From Byssothecium circinans (taxonomy: Eukaryota; Ascomycota; Dothideomycetes; Pleosporales; Massarinaceae), in the NCBI GenBank assembly GCA_010015675.1, contig ML977019.1, positions 172,237-236,236 on the forward strand: a stretch of DNA of 64,000 nt, read 5' to 3'. A model generated the notes under the pieces. It was not told the DNA's origin, made no database searches, and was given only the letters and a program-made list of their open reading frames with translations. The position numbers were made by a program, and so were the translations under genes. How positions within the stretch are numbered: position 1 is the first letter of the stretch; the number at the start of each line of letters is the position of its first letter. This document shows, in pieces, positions 34,611 through 46,230 of the stretch.

Positions 34611-35249
34611 TCAAACTTCAGTGATGGCGACGAGGGTCATTTTCGGTGACTCGTCCTCGGCAACGACCTCGGAGCGCTTGGCCGCCCTCCTCTCACCCTC
34701 AGGCCCCTCGCCGTTGGAAGCCGAGTTGGCGGGGACGTTGAGACCGGGGCTGACGACGATACCGACACCGGCACCCTCAGAGCCCAACTCGATCTTGGGC
34801 GTGCTCTTCATGGCTTCGCGGGCGTAGCTGAGGGCGGCGTTGAAGCCGTTGAGGTCACGCTTGATCCAGTGCATGGCCTCCTCGTAAGCGGCGAGCTTGT
34901 CTTCTTGGGTGGGGGCGGGAGAGCGGTTGAAGAGGGCGTCTAGGGCACGGCGGACGTTGCCTCGCTTGGCTGCTTCTCCTTCAGCGGGGCGTTCTCCTTG
35001 TTGTTCACCAGCCTGCTGTCCTTCGCCGGCTGGCTGACGTTGCTCACCCTGACCTTCCCGACGCTGTCCCTCTGCCCCATTGGCTCCAGATGCGAGCGTC
35101 GACATCAATGCCGTTGCTGATTCAGTGCCTCCCAGCGAGATTTCACCATCACCGACTACTAGGGCGGGAGAGTAGGCGCCCAGGTTGATGTTAAGCGGGA
35201 CAGCGCTGACAGCCGCGACGAGGGCAAGGAGAACGGTTTGAGGAAGCAT
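34611..35249 (-). CDS. Secreted protein with dibasic (Kex2-type) sites, unknown function
   Basis: This is a single exon of 212 aa. The N-terminus MLPQTVLLALVAAVSAVPLN is a clear signal peptide. A conserved-looking segment (INLGAYSPALVVGDGEISLGG) follows, then a Gln/Gly/Glu-rich low-complexity stretch. Next come three Lys-Arg sites: AAKR-GNVRR, WIKR-DLNGF and AAKR-SEVV. KR pairs in a secreted protein are candidate Kex2 cleavage sites, but the segments between them are not repeats of one another. There are no cysteines, so the chain is probably disordered or helical. The role is unknown; cell-surface or secreted peptide precursor are both possible. Confidence 0.7.
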   Translation of the reverse strand: MLPQTVLLALVAAVSAVPLNINLGAYSPALVVGDGEISLGGTESATALMSTLASGANGAEGQRREGQGEQRQPAGEGQQAGEQQGERPAEGEAAKRGNVRRALDALFNRSPAPTQEDKLAAYEEAMHWIKRDLNGFNAALSYAREAMKSTPKIELGSEGAGVGIVVSPGLNVPANSASNGEGPEGERRAAKRSEVVAEDESPKMTLVAITEV

Positions 35250-38021
35250 CTTGTCGGTTGGATTGGTGTTGGGATTAGACTTTTCAACTAATTATTTCGA
35301 AGGGTATCAGGGGGGGAAATGAAGAGTTCAAATGAACGAGAACGTGATCTTCTAAATAGGTAAAGTAATAGAATAAAGTCTGATCGCACGGCGACAGAGA
35401 AGACTGATTGGAGTGATCGGTAAGAAGTGAAAGTGAGTGGCCGGACTGAAGAACAGAAAGAGTGGGCTCAACTGCGTCTTATATTGATTTCGCTTGATGC
35501 CTTGATATTGCACATCATCGCTAGACTCTCCGCCAAGCCAATCCCGCTGTTTGAAGTAAGCTTGAAACTTCTGTGAAGCCGGGCCAAGAACGAGTAAGGC
35601 GAGCATGGCAGACCTTCCCACCAGGGTCCATGAGTAGGATGCCAAACCGTGCCCGCTGTGTGAAGAGCCAGCACGAAACTCCGTGCTGCCGCGCCAAGTG
35701 GGATAAGCCTGTCAGACCTGTGCGAAGACATCCTATAAGGGGGACCTGCCCGCGGTCTGGAGCTTTTTTGAGGGCGGATGGGCGTGCTCTGCCAAGCATC
35801 CATACCGAATTCGGAGGAACATCTCGTCACACCTCCACCCCATGAACCACACACAGTGTGGAGCTGTGATGGAGGCTTTTTTGCAACAATGATCTAGTCT
35901 CTCCTTGCAGACTGTCGATCGATCGCCATTTTGACCCGCCACATGTCACAATTGCATATGCATGAAGACCGGAATTGACAGTGCTCTCCGCCTACAGTAC
36001 GTATGCTAATCCGAGCCGCCAAGCCCGCGAGGCCAAAGAAGAACCTGTTCGACTCATTTTAAGACCGGATAAAGAGATTCCAGCCATGTATTTGGACATG
36101 ATCTCGCGAACGGGAGAGATGGGGCGCTTGGCGACGTTTCTCCACAGCGTTCGTCAAATACCCACTGTGGAGAAACGATGTACCTGGGCGCTTTGAGCTT
36201 CGTTCGCAGAAGCTTCTGACGAGACGGTCAATGTTGGAGCCAAGAAGCGCGGCCAATGCTTCGGCAGCGTGGGAGGCTCACGAATCGAGGTGGATGTTTG
36301 AGAAGTCGCCCTTTTAGGCATCAAGGCGACGAAAAGCCTTGGCGAGCCTCATCTGTCCCTGGGCTTCGCACAAAGGTGCGACGGCATGTTTCTTGGCTTC
36401 GGGCGCATGCGCAGGGATCAGGATGTTCCGCGATGTAACAGCCTCACCAAGGGGGACGTTGTGCGGAAGCACATCGCTGACGCGGACGTGATGGGCGTGC
36501 CTTAGGCTGTATCATAATATAGATTCGAGCATCCAAAGCAGTCGGACAAGGCCTGTACGCGTATGCAAGAGCGGAAGCCATCCATCGGAGGATTGTTGCG
36601 AGGGCGCAATTATGTTTCGCGTCAGGATGCAAATGGCAAAGATAAACCATCGCCCGGTCTATCGTTCTTCCACTCCGCAAAGACTCTGGGCAGCTGTCAG
36701 GAGTGGATATTCTGTATCTTGGCAACAAAGCGGCTGAGAGCGGGATTTCTCTTGTAAAGAGATTAGGCAAAGAGGCTGGAACGTAAATGATGCAGTCGGT
36801 TGATGATCCATCGTTTGCGACTTCAGAATCCTTTCACCACCGCAAGAAGACGTCCTTTTGCACTTTGCGACTGAAGAATGCTTTGTTGAAGTCAAATACC
36901 TCAAGACATGTCAAGGTCCCATCGTGGTGGAGCCCTCGGGAAGGTCCACTGCCCAGCTGTCCCCCACAGAGGACCCATCTTTGGTCGTTGTGACAGTTTG
37001 CTTGGTTTAAGGACAAGAAAGACAAGAGTTATAGCGGGACGAGCATTAGGATGGAGTCTTGGAGATGGCCCACAGTGGACCTTGATAGAATTGGCCAGCA
37101 GTTCTCGGTACCCTTCCAAGGCTTAGGTTTCCTGGGGTAATTGTCGTTTTTCCCTCTTGCCCTTTCATTTTGGGATCTCCTTTCGTGTTATGCCGACGAC
37201 TTCATTGCGCAGATCTGGTTGACCCGTCTTCCGAGGTAGATAGAACCGCGCGTCTTTGAGATCTGGTGCATTGGCGGTCGTATGGTGCGGGCGTGGTGGT
37301 CTTGGAGTGAAGCTGCGTGCCCGTACGAGTTGCAAGTTGTGTCATATACACTGGCAATTCCTTACCTTCGCCCGAAGGTACTTGCACATGACGTTGAACT
37401 GGTTCTGGCCATGAGGAGACATGGGATGGGTGGATCAGACGGCGCTCGCAAAAATGAGCGATACCGCTATGAGGCGCTAGCTCATCTGATTGTTAAATGG
37501 ATGGTTGTGCAGTAATCGTCGAGTGTCACGTGAGTGTTTTGACTCTAGGGTTGTACATACGTTGTAGTAAACGATCCGAGGCTGCTTCCACAGCGACTTC
37601 GTCCTGAGGTCCTCGCGATCAATTAATGTGCATGTGTCTCCAGTCCGGCGGGAGCGGGGATGGAAATGACCCCGCTTGAGGTCTCCACCCCCAATATTGC
37701 TGTTGAATCGTCCCATACCTTTGACAGGCAGTTCAGCTCCTGGACTCTCTCGCTCACCCATATTACCTAACTCGGCAACGTTCGAGTCTCCACGTCGCAC
37801 ACGCGTATCAATTGATAGGTCAGTCCAACCGTTCTCAGGCGTCCGCACGCATGCAGGACACCGCCGCAATGGCGTCAATTCCTCCTGCGATCACGCATTG
37901 TCTCTTAGCCACCACTCTTGCCAAACGATGACGCCTCGAAAACATTGATCTCAATGAAAAATGTGAATTCGTCAAGTCCCTAGCTAATCTACAAGCCCGC
38001 CATGCAGCCACCCCGGAATCC
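35250..38021. other. Gene-poor region, 2.8 kb, possible relic sequence
   Basis: Many short frames exist on both strands and none is supported as a gene. A stretch at about 36833-37013 reads on the plus strand as a protein-like segment (EDVLLHFATEECFVEVKYL, then IVVEPSGRSTAQLSPTED) but is bounded by stops; it could be a fossil coding fragment. A near 36139-36178 inverted repeat is listed separately. Confidence 0.35.
36138..36178. repeat. Perfect 12-bp inverted repeat (hairpin potential)
   Basis: GTTTCTCCACAG and its exact reverse complement CTGTGGAGAAAC flank a spacer of about 17 nt. It lies in a region without a called gene, so it may be an element end, a hairpin relic or chance. Confidence 0.6.
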
Positions 38022-39073
38022 ATGGGTATGCCGCCCGCCGAGAGCAGGCGCCATGCAAACTCCTCCCCTTCTCCGCCCTCGCCTTCGATAATCGAGGCGC
38101 GGGATCACGACATAGCATCCGCAGATCCAGTTACCGTACATACAAAGACCGATACGTCGCGAACACAAGAGCTAGAAATCAAAGACTCGCGGACTTCGGA
38201 CGGAACGGCTAGCGATAACCACGGTGTATCCACGAGCAAGGCGATAGCGGACCCCGGAATCATGGCCGGCGGTTCCCGCAAACGAAATACACGGATAGAA
38301 GATACCGAGCGAGAAGGTCGGAGAGAGGGTGCGAGAGCAGATGAATCGGCGCCGATAATACAACATGCGCAATCCACGTCCAAACCGGATTATAACTCGA
38401 TATCGCCTTCCGCACCCGCAGCGACAGCTAGGGATAGCGGAGCAGGCGGGAAAACACAACAGCAAGACGGCAACACCACCACAACCACTTCACAAAGAAG
38501 CAGCACACGGAACCGCTCAGAGAGTGCGAAGAGGCGCGCAGCAGAGGTGGAACGAAGGGAAGGCGGGCGATGGCGCGCGTTTCTGGATAAGTACGGCAGC
38601 GTGGAATTGGAGAATAAGGGGAGTGTTGCTAGGGATCATTTGGCTTTGGGTACACACCTACGTATACTAAATGAAGGATAGACAATGCTGACTTGAAGCC
38701 CACAGAGCGCACCTTCCTAGCCTGGCTCCGCACCTCCCTCGCCTTCGCCTCCATCGGTATAGCTATAACCCAGCTCTTCCGCCTCAACACCACAATCGCC
38801 CCGGCCAACCCCTCCGAGCCCTCCCACAGCGAATCGCCTCAGGCCCGCCTGCGCCATGTTGGCAAACCGCTCGGCGCTACCTTCATCGGAATCTCCATTG
38901 TTATCCTCTTCATTGGTTTCCACAGATACTTCGAGACCCAGCATTATGTGATACGAGGCAAGTTCCCTGCGAGTAGGGGCAGTGTGATTGTGGTTAGTTT
39001 GGTGGCGGGCGCGCTCATCTTGGCGAGTTTGGCGGTTGTTCTGGCTGTGGGTGCGAGGGCTTTTGAGCCGTGA
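38022..39073 (+). CDS. DUF202-domain membrane protein with long disordered N-terminus
   Basis: The two exons are 38022..38649 and 38706..39073 (331 aa, 56-nt intron); an ATG at 38028 is an equally good start. Residues 1 to ~180 are hydrophilic and low-complexity (Ser/Thr/Arg/Gln), ending in a charged helix. The domain begins across the intron: [29 protein letters not shown], the DUF202/VTC-type membrane signature. Three predicted helices follow: [11 protein letters not shown], the [15 protein letters not shown] region, and [23 protein letters not shown]202 proteins are small membrane proteins of vacuole or plasma membrane; the domain is shared with the membrane part of the vacuolar polyphosphate polymerase subunits. 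No SPX or catalytic domain is present here, so a function cannot be assigned. Confidence 0.8.
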
Positions 39074-39358
39074 GGAGAGGACGAGGGTTTGGAATTGGAT
39101 ATTGGGTATCTCATGGATTTTGCATGTTGCATCTATCTGATCTCGTTATGAGCGATTATGTCCACACGATTTTCCTGGGCGGCGCCGTCGTTTTTACTGT
39201 ATTAAAGCAAAGGTTTGGGGACAGTTTCAGCCGTGGGAAACTATGGAAAGCGTATCTAGGCTTTTGACAGATGACCTTTACATCGCTTTCCTCATGCCTA
39301 ATTATCGCATAATCTCTTCATGTTACGTCCATCCTCCAAGCATCCTCATAGCATCCAC

Positions 39359-40880
39359 CTATGATGCAGCGATGATCTCATCCGTCATCTCCTTGGTTGA
39401 TTTGCCCGCACGCGAGCTCTTGATGACCCTCTTGATGAGGTCCTCCACATTGTCCCAGTCGCTGGTATCGACGGGGTGGAGTTCCGTCTGGAAGTAGTTG
39501 GCAATCTGGTGGAGTTGTTGCCAGCTAGCTTTGTTGTGGACGAAGGTCAGGGCAACACCGACGCGGCCGAAGCGACCGGTACGACCGATACGATGCAGAT
39601 ACGTCTCCGGGTCTGGCGTCCGGCCGTCTGCCATGGTCGGGACGTCCTGTAGTGTGTTAGTTGGGTCTCTGCTACCGGAGGTGATGGGACGAACATAGTT
39701 GATGACCATGGTGACGGACTGTACGTCGATACCACGCGCGAGCACGTTGGTCGTAATGAGAACCTTGGCCTCGCCGGAGCGGAATTGGTCGATGATCCTG
39801 TCACGGTCCGGACCCTCCAAAGCACCGCTCAGCTGTGCGACTTTGTGTCCCTCTGCGGTCATGCGGGATTCGAGCTCTTCTGCGGTTTTGCGTGTCTATT
39901 TGTGTGAGTATATTGTTTCCATACAACGTGGCGGCATTACTTACGCGGACAAAGATGATCGACGAGGCTTGGGTCATGAGTCCGTAGAACTTGAGTAGTG
40001 TCGCGAACTTGTCGGAGTCTTGATCGATGTCGATGTACAACTGCTTGATGCCCTCAATGGTGAGTTCCTCGTGGGCAAGAGTGAGGACGTTCGCGTTGGG
40101 TGCGAAATGGTTGGCATAGTCAATAACGTGCGGAGGGAAGGTCGCCGAGAAGAGGACGGTTTGTACCTTGGGGAGCAGCTTCTGGACACGAGTGCACTGC
40201 TCGCCGAGACCCTGCTGATCAAGCATGTTGTCCGCCTCATCCAGCACCAGGATCTTCATCTGTTTGGCATCCAGAGCACGCCTTCGAATCGCATCCATGA
40301 CGGTTCCTGGGGTGCCGACGAGGACGTGCGCGTTGAACCTCCTGTTCTTGCTGGGGTCAGGTATGGCAGCCTGAATGGTCAAACCCTCCATATATTGACC
40401 CATGTGCTCAATGACACCGAGAATCTGACGGGCAAGCTCGCGGCTCGGTGCTAGGACGAGTGCTTGTGGCGCTTTTACGCTGAGGTCGATTCGGGTGAGA
40501 ATGTTGAGGGAGAAGGCGGCGGTTTTGCCGGTGCCTGACTGCGACTGAGCGATCATGTTAGTCGGCGGGTCGAAAAGTAGCAGCGGCAAGGCCTTCTCTT
40601 GGATTTTCGAGGGTTTACGGAAGTTCATGTGGCGGATGCCCTTCAAGAGCGAATCTGACAGCTTGAGTTCCTCGAACGATTTGGCGGAGAACAGAGGGTT
40701 GTTCGGGTCGGCTTGCATGTCGGACAGCTTGACCTCGACCTTGTAGTCCTTCTCCGCGAGCGAAGAGCCATTGCCCGGTTCGCCAGCGCCGTCCATTTGT
40801 GCGGCGGCGAGAGAGTTGTCGGTGGTTTCGGTGGGCTCAGCAGTCTTGTCAACCGCGGGGGGCTCCTCGGTGGACGACAT
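39359..40880 (-). CDS. DBP5: DEAD-box RNA helicase DBP5 (mRNA export)
   Basis: The three exons are 40880..39945, 39895..39695 and 39646..39359 (474 aa). Dbp5 acts at the cytoplasmic face of the nuclear pore, remodelling exported mRNPs with Gle1/IP6. All helicase motifs are visible: Q motif [25 protein letters not shown], Ia PSRELA, Ib [41 protein letters not shown] and [12 protein letters not shown]. The Dbp5-type N-terminal segment ([27 protein letters not shown]) and the [12 protein letters not shown] end separate it from eIF4A. The second intron, 48 nt, is a multiple of three and has no stop; CTAAC sits near its 3' end. Splicing it gives [12 protein letters not shown] as in the family. Confidence 0.96.
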
Positions 40881-41671
40881 GGTGGTAGGTTGTATTTGTC
40901 TGTAGGCGTGTCAGCGCAACTGCTCTGCACGGAGGGCGCTAAGCCTGGCGTCGAAAATCCGGGAGAGCTTTGCACGAGGCTTTTGCGTACCTTCACTGTA
41001 GTCTCGTCAGTTTCTATGTGCTCTTCTGGCGCCTGCGCGTGCTCTTTCAACAGCACGAAGCGAGAGGCGAGAGGAGGGGTAGGGCGCGATGAGGTGTGTG
41101 TGGTGCGCAGTTCCCCAAAGGTGGATAGGCAGAGGCAATCTACCAGTGAAGGGAGAGTTAGGGTGAGATTAGAAGACTGACGGTACAGTGTTCAAAGAAT
41201 CAAGCAAATAAATGGTTGTTGAATTGCTTGAGCCCCGCTAACAGCTCTCGCGGGCGATATCCACAGCGGCGGGAGGGCTAGGCTGCTCTAGGCAGCGACC
41301 GGCATTCCAGGCAGGCGCAGGCAGGTGCAGAGCAAATGCGCATATGTACGCAAACGCTGGCAGACTGCTTCTCGAAGCTGTCTTAACATATGCGTCCGAT
41401 ACTAAGCGCATGCAAAGCGTCTGTGTATTCACTCTACTGTGGCGTCCCTTCCCTTGGCGCATGGTGCATAGTCCGCTTTTCCGCGTGGCGGCCCTGCCTG
41501 ACAGCCAACAACCCCACCAATTAGGCTCCTGCATCTCTCCGCCAGCAGCCCGGTCCTTGAGCCCTTCACCACCAGACGCCACGCCTGTCGTCCCTCTCTA
41601 CATATGCATGTGGGTTGCGCCGGCTTGCTGTTGCTGTGCACTGGACCCTCTGCTACCGCCGCCGCCACATC
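40881..41671. promoter_or_regulatory. Divergent promoter region, DBP5 / BZZ1
   Basis: This 791-nt region separates two divergent starts. It contains both promoters and 5' UTRs. Open frames on either strand here overlap each other and show no motif. Confidence 0.35.
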
Positions 41672-44178
41672 ATGGAAGTCGACATTGCCCCCCAGTTCGG
41701 CGCTGAGTTGAAGGTACCCGAATCCCCCTCTTGATTCCCACTCCGACTAACGCCGCATTGCAGGATGGCTTCAAGAACGTCAACGCCTGGGTACGTTACC
41801 TCGTATACCCCCGGAAACATTGCAGATCTTGCGCATAGCTCCATCCCTTCCTTCTCCGGCGGTGGCATAGCAGGCTGACTGGAGAATACTAGGTCTCGGG
41901 CGGAATCGCGTGGCTCGACGATGTACAACAATTCTACCGAGAGCGAAGCGCAATAGAGAAGGAGTACGCAGCCAAGCTCAGCGCGTTGGCAAAGAAATAC
42001 TTCGAAAAGAAGGCAAGGAAATCGAGCAGTCTGAGTGTTGGGGATACTCCCTCAGTGACGCCAGGCTCGCTAGAGAGGTAGGAGCCACGAATGCCGAGAT
42101 TGCTCTTTGCCTGACATCTGGTGTATCACAGTGCTTCAATGACCACATGGGGCGTACAGTTGACCACGCTCGAGTCCCGCGCCTCCGAACATGACCAATT
42201 CGCGACCGCCCTCGTCACAAATGTCGCCGATCCGCTCAAGGCCGTCGCCGCACGCTACGAAGAACTGCGGAAACTACATGCAGACTATGCATCCAAGTTG
42301 GAGAAAGAGCGCGACTCAACCTACGGTGATTTGCGCAAGATGAAGGGAAAGTACGATAGTTCGTGTCAGGAGGTGGAAAATCGTAGGAAGAAGACCGAAG
42401 GCGCATTCGATCATGGAAAGCAGAAGGCACGGATTGCATTCGAACAGCAACAGAGCGAGATGCGGAACGTCAAGAACACATATATCATCGCGATCAACGT
42501 CACAAATAAGCAAAAGGAGATGTACTACCACGAGTATGTCCCGGAGCTACTAGACGTAAGCTTCTCCACCATGCCGTATCACAGCCTTCTCACGCAGCAC
42601 ACAGAGCCTCCAAGATCTTTCACAAACCCGAGTCGCGAAATTAAATAGTATCTGGTCCCTAGCAGCTACCATTGAAACGCAGGCGCTCACCAGAAGCACC
42701 GACCTGCTCAATCATCTTTCCGCCGAAATCCCTCGAAATAAACCACTGCTCGATTCGATGATGTTTGTTCGACACAACGCTGGGCCATGGCAAGAGCCAG
42801 CAGACTTCCAGTTCGAGCCCAGCCCTGTATGGTTAGACGACGGCTCCATCGCGACTGACGACGCATCGGCAGTCTTCCTCCAAAACGTCCTTACCAAGTC
42901 GAAGGGGTCACTCGCCGAACACCGTCGCGAGCTGGACAAGAAGCGGAAAGAGGTGGAAAACGCTAGGAAAGTGCGGCAGAACATCCGTGACGGGAAGGAC
43001 AAGAGGGACGAAGTCGAAGTGGTGCGTGCAATTTTTAGCCTTCAGGAGGGAATGCACGAAGTCGAACGCCAGAAGGTCAATGCAGAAGTAGAGGTGTCAA
43101 CAATCACGTCTGCTGTCGGAGATTTGAGTCGCGGCGCAAGAAACCACAACTTCAAGGGTCAGACGTTCAAGATTCCGACCAACTGCGACCTATGTGGAGA
43201 CCGAATATGGGGTCTGTCTGCCAAAGGGTTCGACTGTCGGGATTGTGGGTACACATGCCACAGCAAATGTGAGATGAAAGTACCAGCGGATTGTCCGGGC
43301 GAACAAACGAAGGAGGAGAAGAAAAAGCTCAAGGATGAACGACAAAGGTCCGCCCACGCTGCTCCGCCAGTCAACGGGAACTCTGGTTCGGCTGATATGC
43401 CAAGGATAAGCCGGAGCGACACAGTGAACTCGATGAATACCTTAAGCTCTGGTTACTCAGCAACAGCACATCGATCAATATCAGGTGGCATGTCGCCAAC
43501 AGCAGAAGAACCCCCTGCTATGCCAACGGAGAACAAACTAGTCTCAGCACCAGCACCAAGAAGAAACCGAATCGTCGCACCACCACCTGCGCAATTTATC
43601 AAGGACGATCCAGATCTCCCATCGGCAAGCGCCCCAGTATCGAAACCCACGGAGCAGAAAGGCAGGATGCTTTATGCCTATCAGCAGAATAGTGACGGTG
43701 AACTCACTGTTGCCGATGGGCGAGACGTTACAATTCTAGAACCCGATGGTAGGTATGATCACTCCCGGGAAAACATCATGCTGACGACAGCCGAGTAGAT
43801 GGCTCAGGCTGGACAAAAGTGCGAGCCGGCGCCAAAGAAGGCCTCGTGCCCACCACCTATGTCGAGATCATGCCCCTAACACCACCCTCCTCCCATCGTC
43901 CCGAGTCCACATACTCTGCCTCTTCCGCTTCCATAGCGGGAAGTGTGACGGCAGCAGGGAAGAAGAAGGGCCCAGCCGTTGCGCCGAAGCGCGGGGCGAA
44001 GAAGCTAAAGTACGTCGAAGCGATATACGATTACACGGCGTCCGGCGATGCCGAACATAGCATGGTAGAAGGCGAGCGATTCGTCCTCATCAACGCGGAC
44101 ACGGGAGATGGGTGGGCAGACGTTGAAAAGGACGGCCAAGTGAAGAGCGTACCGGCAAACTACATTCAGCAGGTCTAA
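41672..44178 (+). CDS. BZZ1: BZZ1-like actin regulator: F-BAR, C1, two SH3 domains
   Basis: The six exons are 41672..41713, 41764..41790, 41893..42077, 42132..42555, 42605..43748 and 43799..44178 (733 aa). Bzz1 binds curved membrane and WASP/Las17 to drive Arp2/3 actin assembly at endocytic sites. The N-terminal F-BAR half includes AWLDDVQQFYRERSAIEKEYAAKL and long coiled helices. A C1 zinc domain follows (HNFKGQTFKIPTNCDLCGDR, CRDCGYTCHSKCEMKVPADC; atypical C1). A Ser/Pro-rich linker precedes SH3-1 (GRMLYAYQQNSDGELTV, interrupted by an intron within ILEPD|GSGWTKV) and SH3-2 (KYVEAIYDYTASGDAEHSM to VPANYIQQV). Exon 2 encodes only nine residues. The order of domains is exactly that of fungal Bzz1. 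Confidence 0.95.
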
Positions 44179-46230
44179 GCAGCAGCAGCAGCAGCATCAT
44201 TTTGTCATCACGCATTATTTGGACTTTGGCATGGCGTTTGGTGGAGTTGATGTCTGTCTGGATGACCTTGGGCTAGAGGTCCTTGTATGGTAGATATGAA
44301 AGCATTGATATTTGTCTCACCTGCCACTTTGACTTTGCCGATAAGCCTCATGATTGATTAGGCGTTGACGTGTGTCTTGGTTCAACGTGCTATATGTTGT
44401 GTGACTATGCTGGCGGGCTGTCGAGTCGTTGAGGGCTGACTCAGCTATTGTCCGATAAATCGGCGTTCCCGGTTCTCCATCTGTTACTCCATCATACCAT
44501 CGCATTGATCAATCCCATGGAACATTCGCCGATCTGCTATTTTATCCGGGAATATTTATTCCTCCCCTGACGAGGCGATACAGGAATCAACCAGGCTGAA
44601 GGGTATCACGCCTCGTCACTTCGTCTGGAGTAGCTCACACAACGTCAGCCCAGCAGTCACTGTGCCGCACCGCAGATTACACTCCTATATATTGATTCGT
44701 CTTACTGTCAGGAGCCAACTTACAGTCATGGCCGGTCTTGCCAGATCGAAAAGGGAAGAGGGGCGGTTTTTTTAAAGTCGACGTGCCAACCCTGCATTCC
44801 CCGCCGCACGGAAGCGCCGAACCCATGAAAGCATCGTGGGTGGGCGCTTGGCTCGAGAACACTCCGTCGCGATCAATTGATGGGAGAGGCAGGTCAGCGT
44901 TACGCCGCTTGCTGCGCCGCACGTGTGATGTGATGGGGAGATGAAGGTAATCTGCTGCCACCCAGTATGTAGCTGATGGACGGGAACGGGTTGGTTCGAA
45001 CGGCTCGAGCAGGCAGACGATCTTCAGCTCATCATCCTAGTTTTTGGAGTCGGTATTGTGGCTAACGGCTATTCGTAGGGTCTCGGGATCTAGGCGTGGG
45101 CTTCGAATACCACGGCGGCTGCCGATGTCAACGGGCGCGGAATGTGGCACGCAGGGATAGACATGCGGTGGTACATATCCATATACTGTCTGGTCTCAGG
45201 AACGGTGCAACATACAAAGGTTGTACAGAATGGCTCGATGGGTCCGCAGAAATCCGCCGGGCAGAAGAGATAGTCATGATAGTCACGTATTCGCCATCAT
45301 CTGCAGGAACTGGCCCATCAGCGAATGGGCCTAGAGTGTACCTGGACTGCGCCGCGAACATACACCTCTTGCCGCCGAACACTCTTGGCTATACCACTTC
45401 CTTGGAAATATGAAAATACTCCTGTGGCACAGTACAGTGCGGAGCGGCTGTATAAATGCGTGCTCAATGCAACCGTTCCACAAGGCTATTGTCTTGCTAA
45501 CTCTACCTTTCCCACTTTCCCACTCGAGGGCACCTTGACCCAAGTCTCTCCTTATACCCCTCATTGTCTTTTAAAATCGTGTCTTCGAAGGCATCAGCAC
45601 CATATCTATCTAATACAACAATTGTACGGCATCGTACAGAATCGAATCGCCTTCACCCCCACGGCGAGAGTCGGCTTCAGTCGGGCAAGCAGTTACTACA
45701 GCACATCATTCATTGGCCAGATCTTTGGTTGCCAGGCAGAGACGGAAGTCGCAGGTAGGCGAGATCTCATCATTCCATTCCCACGAGGGCAGGAACGAAG
45801 GCCTGTCTTGGCGCTGGGACCACAGCAAACAGACACTCCATCGCACCTCGCGACCCCGCCTCCATCTCCACCTCCACTCTTCCTCTTCGTGCGACTCACA
45901 CTGCGACAGTCAAGTTCTTTCTCGCTCACTCGCTCACGGCTCGCCCCCTCTCCACTCATTATTGTTTTCGTCGACCCAATCCACTCGTTAAGAAGCTCTC
46001 CTTACCATTCTTTGCATCTCGCATTCCGGAGACGTCAGGTCAACAGCCCTTGAAACTACGATACCCAACGCGACTTTGTGGCTGTACAACGCTACCAGAC
46101 CCGCAATTCTTCCCGTTCGACATCGAGTCCGTCGCTCCTTTCTCACTGCTGCGCCAACAGTGATTAATCCTCGACCAGGAACAACGGCGGCAACCCTCGA
46201 ACTCCTCTCCACTAAATCATTCGCAGAAGG
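44179..46230. other. Intergenic region, 2 kb, including the SUN-gene promoter
   Basis: A long plus-strand frame (45325..46053) and its antisense are low-complexity and probably lie in the leader or promoter of the SUN-family gene; the last ~400 nt are pyrimidine-rich. No other gene is supported. No tRNA could be folded around the GGTTCGAA near 44994. Confidence 0.35.

Noticed and set aside
36444..36770. 108-aa minus-strand frame and 64-aa plus-strand frame
   Set aside because: Both are of similar quality and neither shows a domain; the region has many stops in all frames.
44994..45010. GGTTCGAA resembling a tRNA B box
   Set aside because: No matching A box at the right distance and no acceptor stem could be paired.
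45325..46053. 242-aa plus-strand frame upstream of the SUN-family gene
   Set aside because: It is Ser/Pro/Leu low complexity, lies in the pyrimidine-rich leader of the next gene and has no motif.
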